From contig CACZNW010000100.1 in the NCBI GenBank assembly GCA_902782595.1, positions 1-5,336 on the forward strand: 5,336 nt of DNA, in the 5' to 3' direction. Of this stretch, positions 4,590 to 5,336 are shown in pieces. Each line of letters begins with the position of its first letter. Within the stretch, counting starts at the first letter, position 1. A program made the translations under genes and the position numbers. The DNA is from an uncultured Methanobrevibacter sp. (GTDB lineage Archaea; Methanobacteriota; Methanobacteria; Methanobacteriales; Methanobacteriaceae). The notes beneath the pieces are model-generated. The model did not search any database. It saw nothing but the letters and a program-made list of their open reading frames with translations, and was not told the origin of the DNA.

Positions 4590-4601
4590 AGTATATATAC
4601 T
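4590..4601 (-). promoter_or_regulatory. Candidate TATA box, palindromic AGTATATATACT
   Basis: A perfect 12-base palindrome that contains a TATA core lies 62 bases upstream of the acyltransferase ATG. On the minus strand it predicts a transcript start near 4570 and a leader of about 40 bases. Being symmetric it gives no direction by itself; the only gene it could serve on either side is the acyltransferase. The 147-base gap from 4529 to 4675 holds no gene I can support. Confidence 0.5.
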
Positions 4602-4633
4602 AATTGGTTTATTTGCGATTAGAAATATTAAAC

Positions 4634-4670
4634 AAAAAATAGAAAATAACAAAAATATTGAAAACTATTT
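4634..4670 (-). terminator. T-rich termination region after the surface-protein gene
   Basis: Downstream of the TAA at 4676 the minus strand carries several T clusters (five T, then four T, then six T at 4639-4634) without a clear hairpin. This fits archaeal oligo-T termination and separates the surface-protein gene from the acyltransferase promoter that follows. Confidence 0.45.
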
Positions 4671-4675
4671 CTTGC

Positions 4676-5336
4676 TTAAATCATGACGACAATTAAAAAC
4701 ACAAATATCAAAATCAGTAGGAAAATATTAACCTCACTATTTGAGTATTGGGGTTCCGCATAACTTGGAGTATCAATTGATGTTTGATTAACATCAGTAG
4801 AATCATTCTCATATAGATAAAATGATGGAGCATATACATTTGAATATCTGAATTCAGAATGCTGCGGAATTGCTTTTGCAATTTCAGCTATTGAAGACAA
4901 ATAATATGGAAAAGAAAAATTTGCAAAACTTTCACTTTCATTCCAGGTATAATTAGCACTTACATTACCATAATGATTTAAATAGAATATTACCATGAAT
5001 TTCAGGTAATCTGTTTCATTTTCTGTTAAATTATACTCTGGGAATGTTGAAATTATTGAATCAAATATTTTCAGATATGTTTCATAACCTTCACTGCAAT
5101 TATTTAATGTGTAATTGGAAGGATTAATAAGATATAGTGAGTATTCGTTTAAAAATTCTTCGCTGTCTGTCCAATTGAAGTAAGAGTAGTTTCCATAGTT
5201 ATACAAGTAGTAATTAATTTTAAGTTGAAGGTAGTCGAATTCCGTAAAATTATAATCATCTGAAGTATCATTGTCATCTTCGATGCCATCCAAATCATCA
5301 TCCCATTCGTAATCATCATCGAGATCATCATCCAAA
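4676..5336 (-). CDS. Asn-glycosylation-rich, C-terminally anchored surface protein, C-terminal part
   Basis: The last 219 or so codons of a minus-strand gene that enters from the right edge. I did not accept the TTG at 5335 as the start: no upstream sequence is available to judge it, and the acidic chain seems to begin mid-protein. The visible part starts with an Asp-rich run (residues 2-27), then holds two related modules (about 34-101 and 109-160), a spacer, and a hydrophobic C-terminal helix (204-219, FLLILIFVFLIVVMI) with no charged tail. There are thirteen N-x-S/T sequons, and Tyr and Asn are very frequent. This fits an extracellular protein anchored by its C-terminus and heavily N-glycosylated. 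No catalytic motif is seen, and I do not recognise the module. It is followed by a T-rich end and stands apart from the acyltransferase, which has its own promoter. Confidence 0.75.
   Translation of the reverse strand, partial: LDDDLDDDYEWDDDLDGIEDDNDTSDDYNFTEFDYLQLKINYYLYNYGNYSYFNWTDSEEFLNEYSLYLINPSNYTLNNCSEGYETYLKIFDSIISTFPEYNLTENETDYLKFMVIFYLNHYGNVSANYTWNESESFANFSFPYYLSSIAEIAKAIPQHSEFRYSNVYAPSFYLYENDSTDVNQTSIDTPSYAEPQYSNSEVNIFLLILIFVFLIVVMI

Noticed and set aside
5333..5335. TTG as the true start of the surface-protein gene
   Set aside because: It is at the extreme window edge with no upstream sequence to judge, and no signal peptide follows it, which a protein with so many N-glycosylation sites and a C-terminal anchor should have.

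Overview
The window looks like a methanogenic archaeon of the order Methanobacteriales, most likely Methanobrevibacter or a close relative. The evidence is strongly A+T-rich DNA, GGTGAT/GTGAT ribosome binding sites directly ahead of starts, TATA-type promoters, oligo-T ends, an archaeal Sm protein, an archaeal MCT-1-like PUA protein, an ArfB deformylase of F420/riboflavin synthesis, and Ser/Asp-rich and Asn-glycosylation-rich surface proteins. The genus is inferred from these genes together; no search was run.

Layout. (1) 1-111, minus: start of the Sm-like (Lsm) protein gene, cut by the window edge. (2) 112-411: a 300-base divergent intergenic region with candidate TATA elements and two small palindromes. 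(3) 412-2130, plus: a Panacea/SocA-type (formerly DUF4065) protein, then an MCT-1/Tma20-type PUA protein and the creatininase-family deformylase ArfB. The last two are 10 bases apart and look like one operon. (4) 2152-2556, minus: a small membrane-anchored or secreted Ser/Asp-rich protein with a 63-base tandem repeat, convergent with arfB and divergent from (5) 2623-3222, plus: a YigZ/IMPACT-family protein. (6) 4528 down to 3235, minus: a hexapeptide-repeat acyltransferase with a long disordered N-terminal extension, a canonical 53-residue rubredoxin, and two miniature rubredoxin-like proteins of 39 and 36 residues. The run ends in a clear hairpin plus T-tract terminator. (7) 5336 to 4676, minus: C-terminal part of a heavily sequon-decorated, membrane-anchored surface protein with an internal duplication.

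How the genes fit. Lsm, the MCT-1 homologue and perhaps the IMPACT protein concern RNA and translation. ArfB serves the deazaflavin F420 and riboflavin routes that methanogens depend on. The rubredoxins are one-electron carriers, probably for oxygen and peroxide defence. The acyltransferase and the two surface proteins belong to the cell envelope.

Most of the window is ordinary chromosome. The points most worth a second look are the solitary Panacea-domain gene with no obvious toxin partner, the three-rubredoxin array with two miniature members, the acyltransferase's disordered N-terminal extension, and the duplicated, sequon-dense module in the last gene. I did not find a convincing new multi-gene system.
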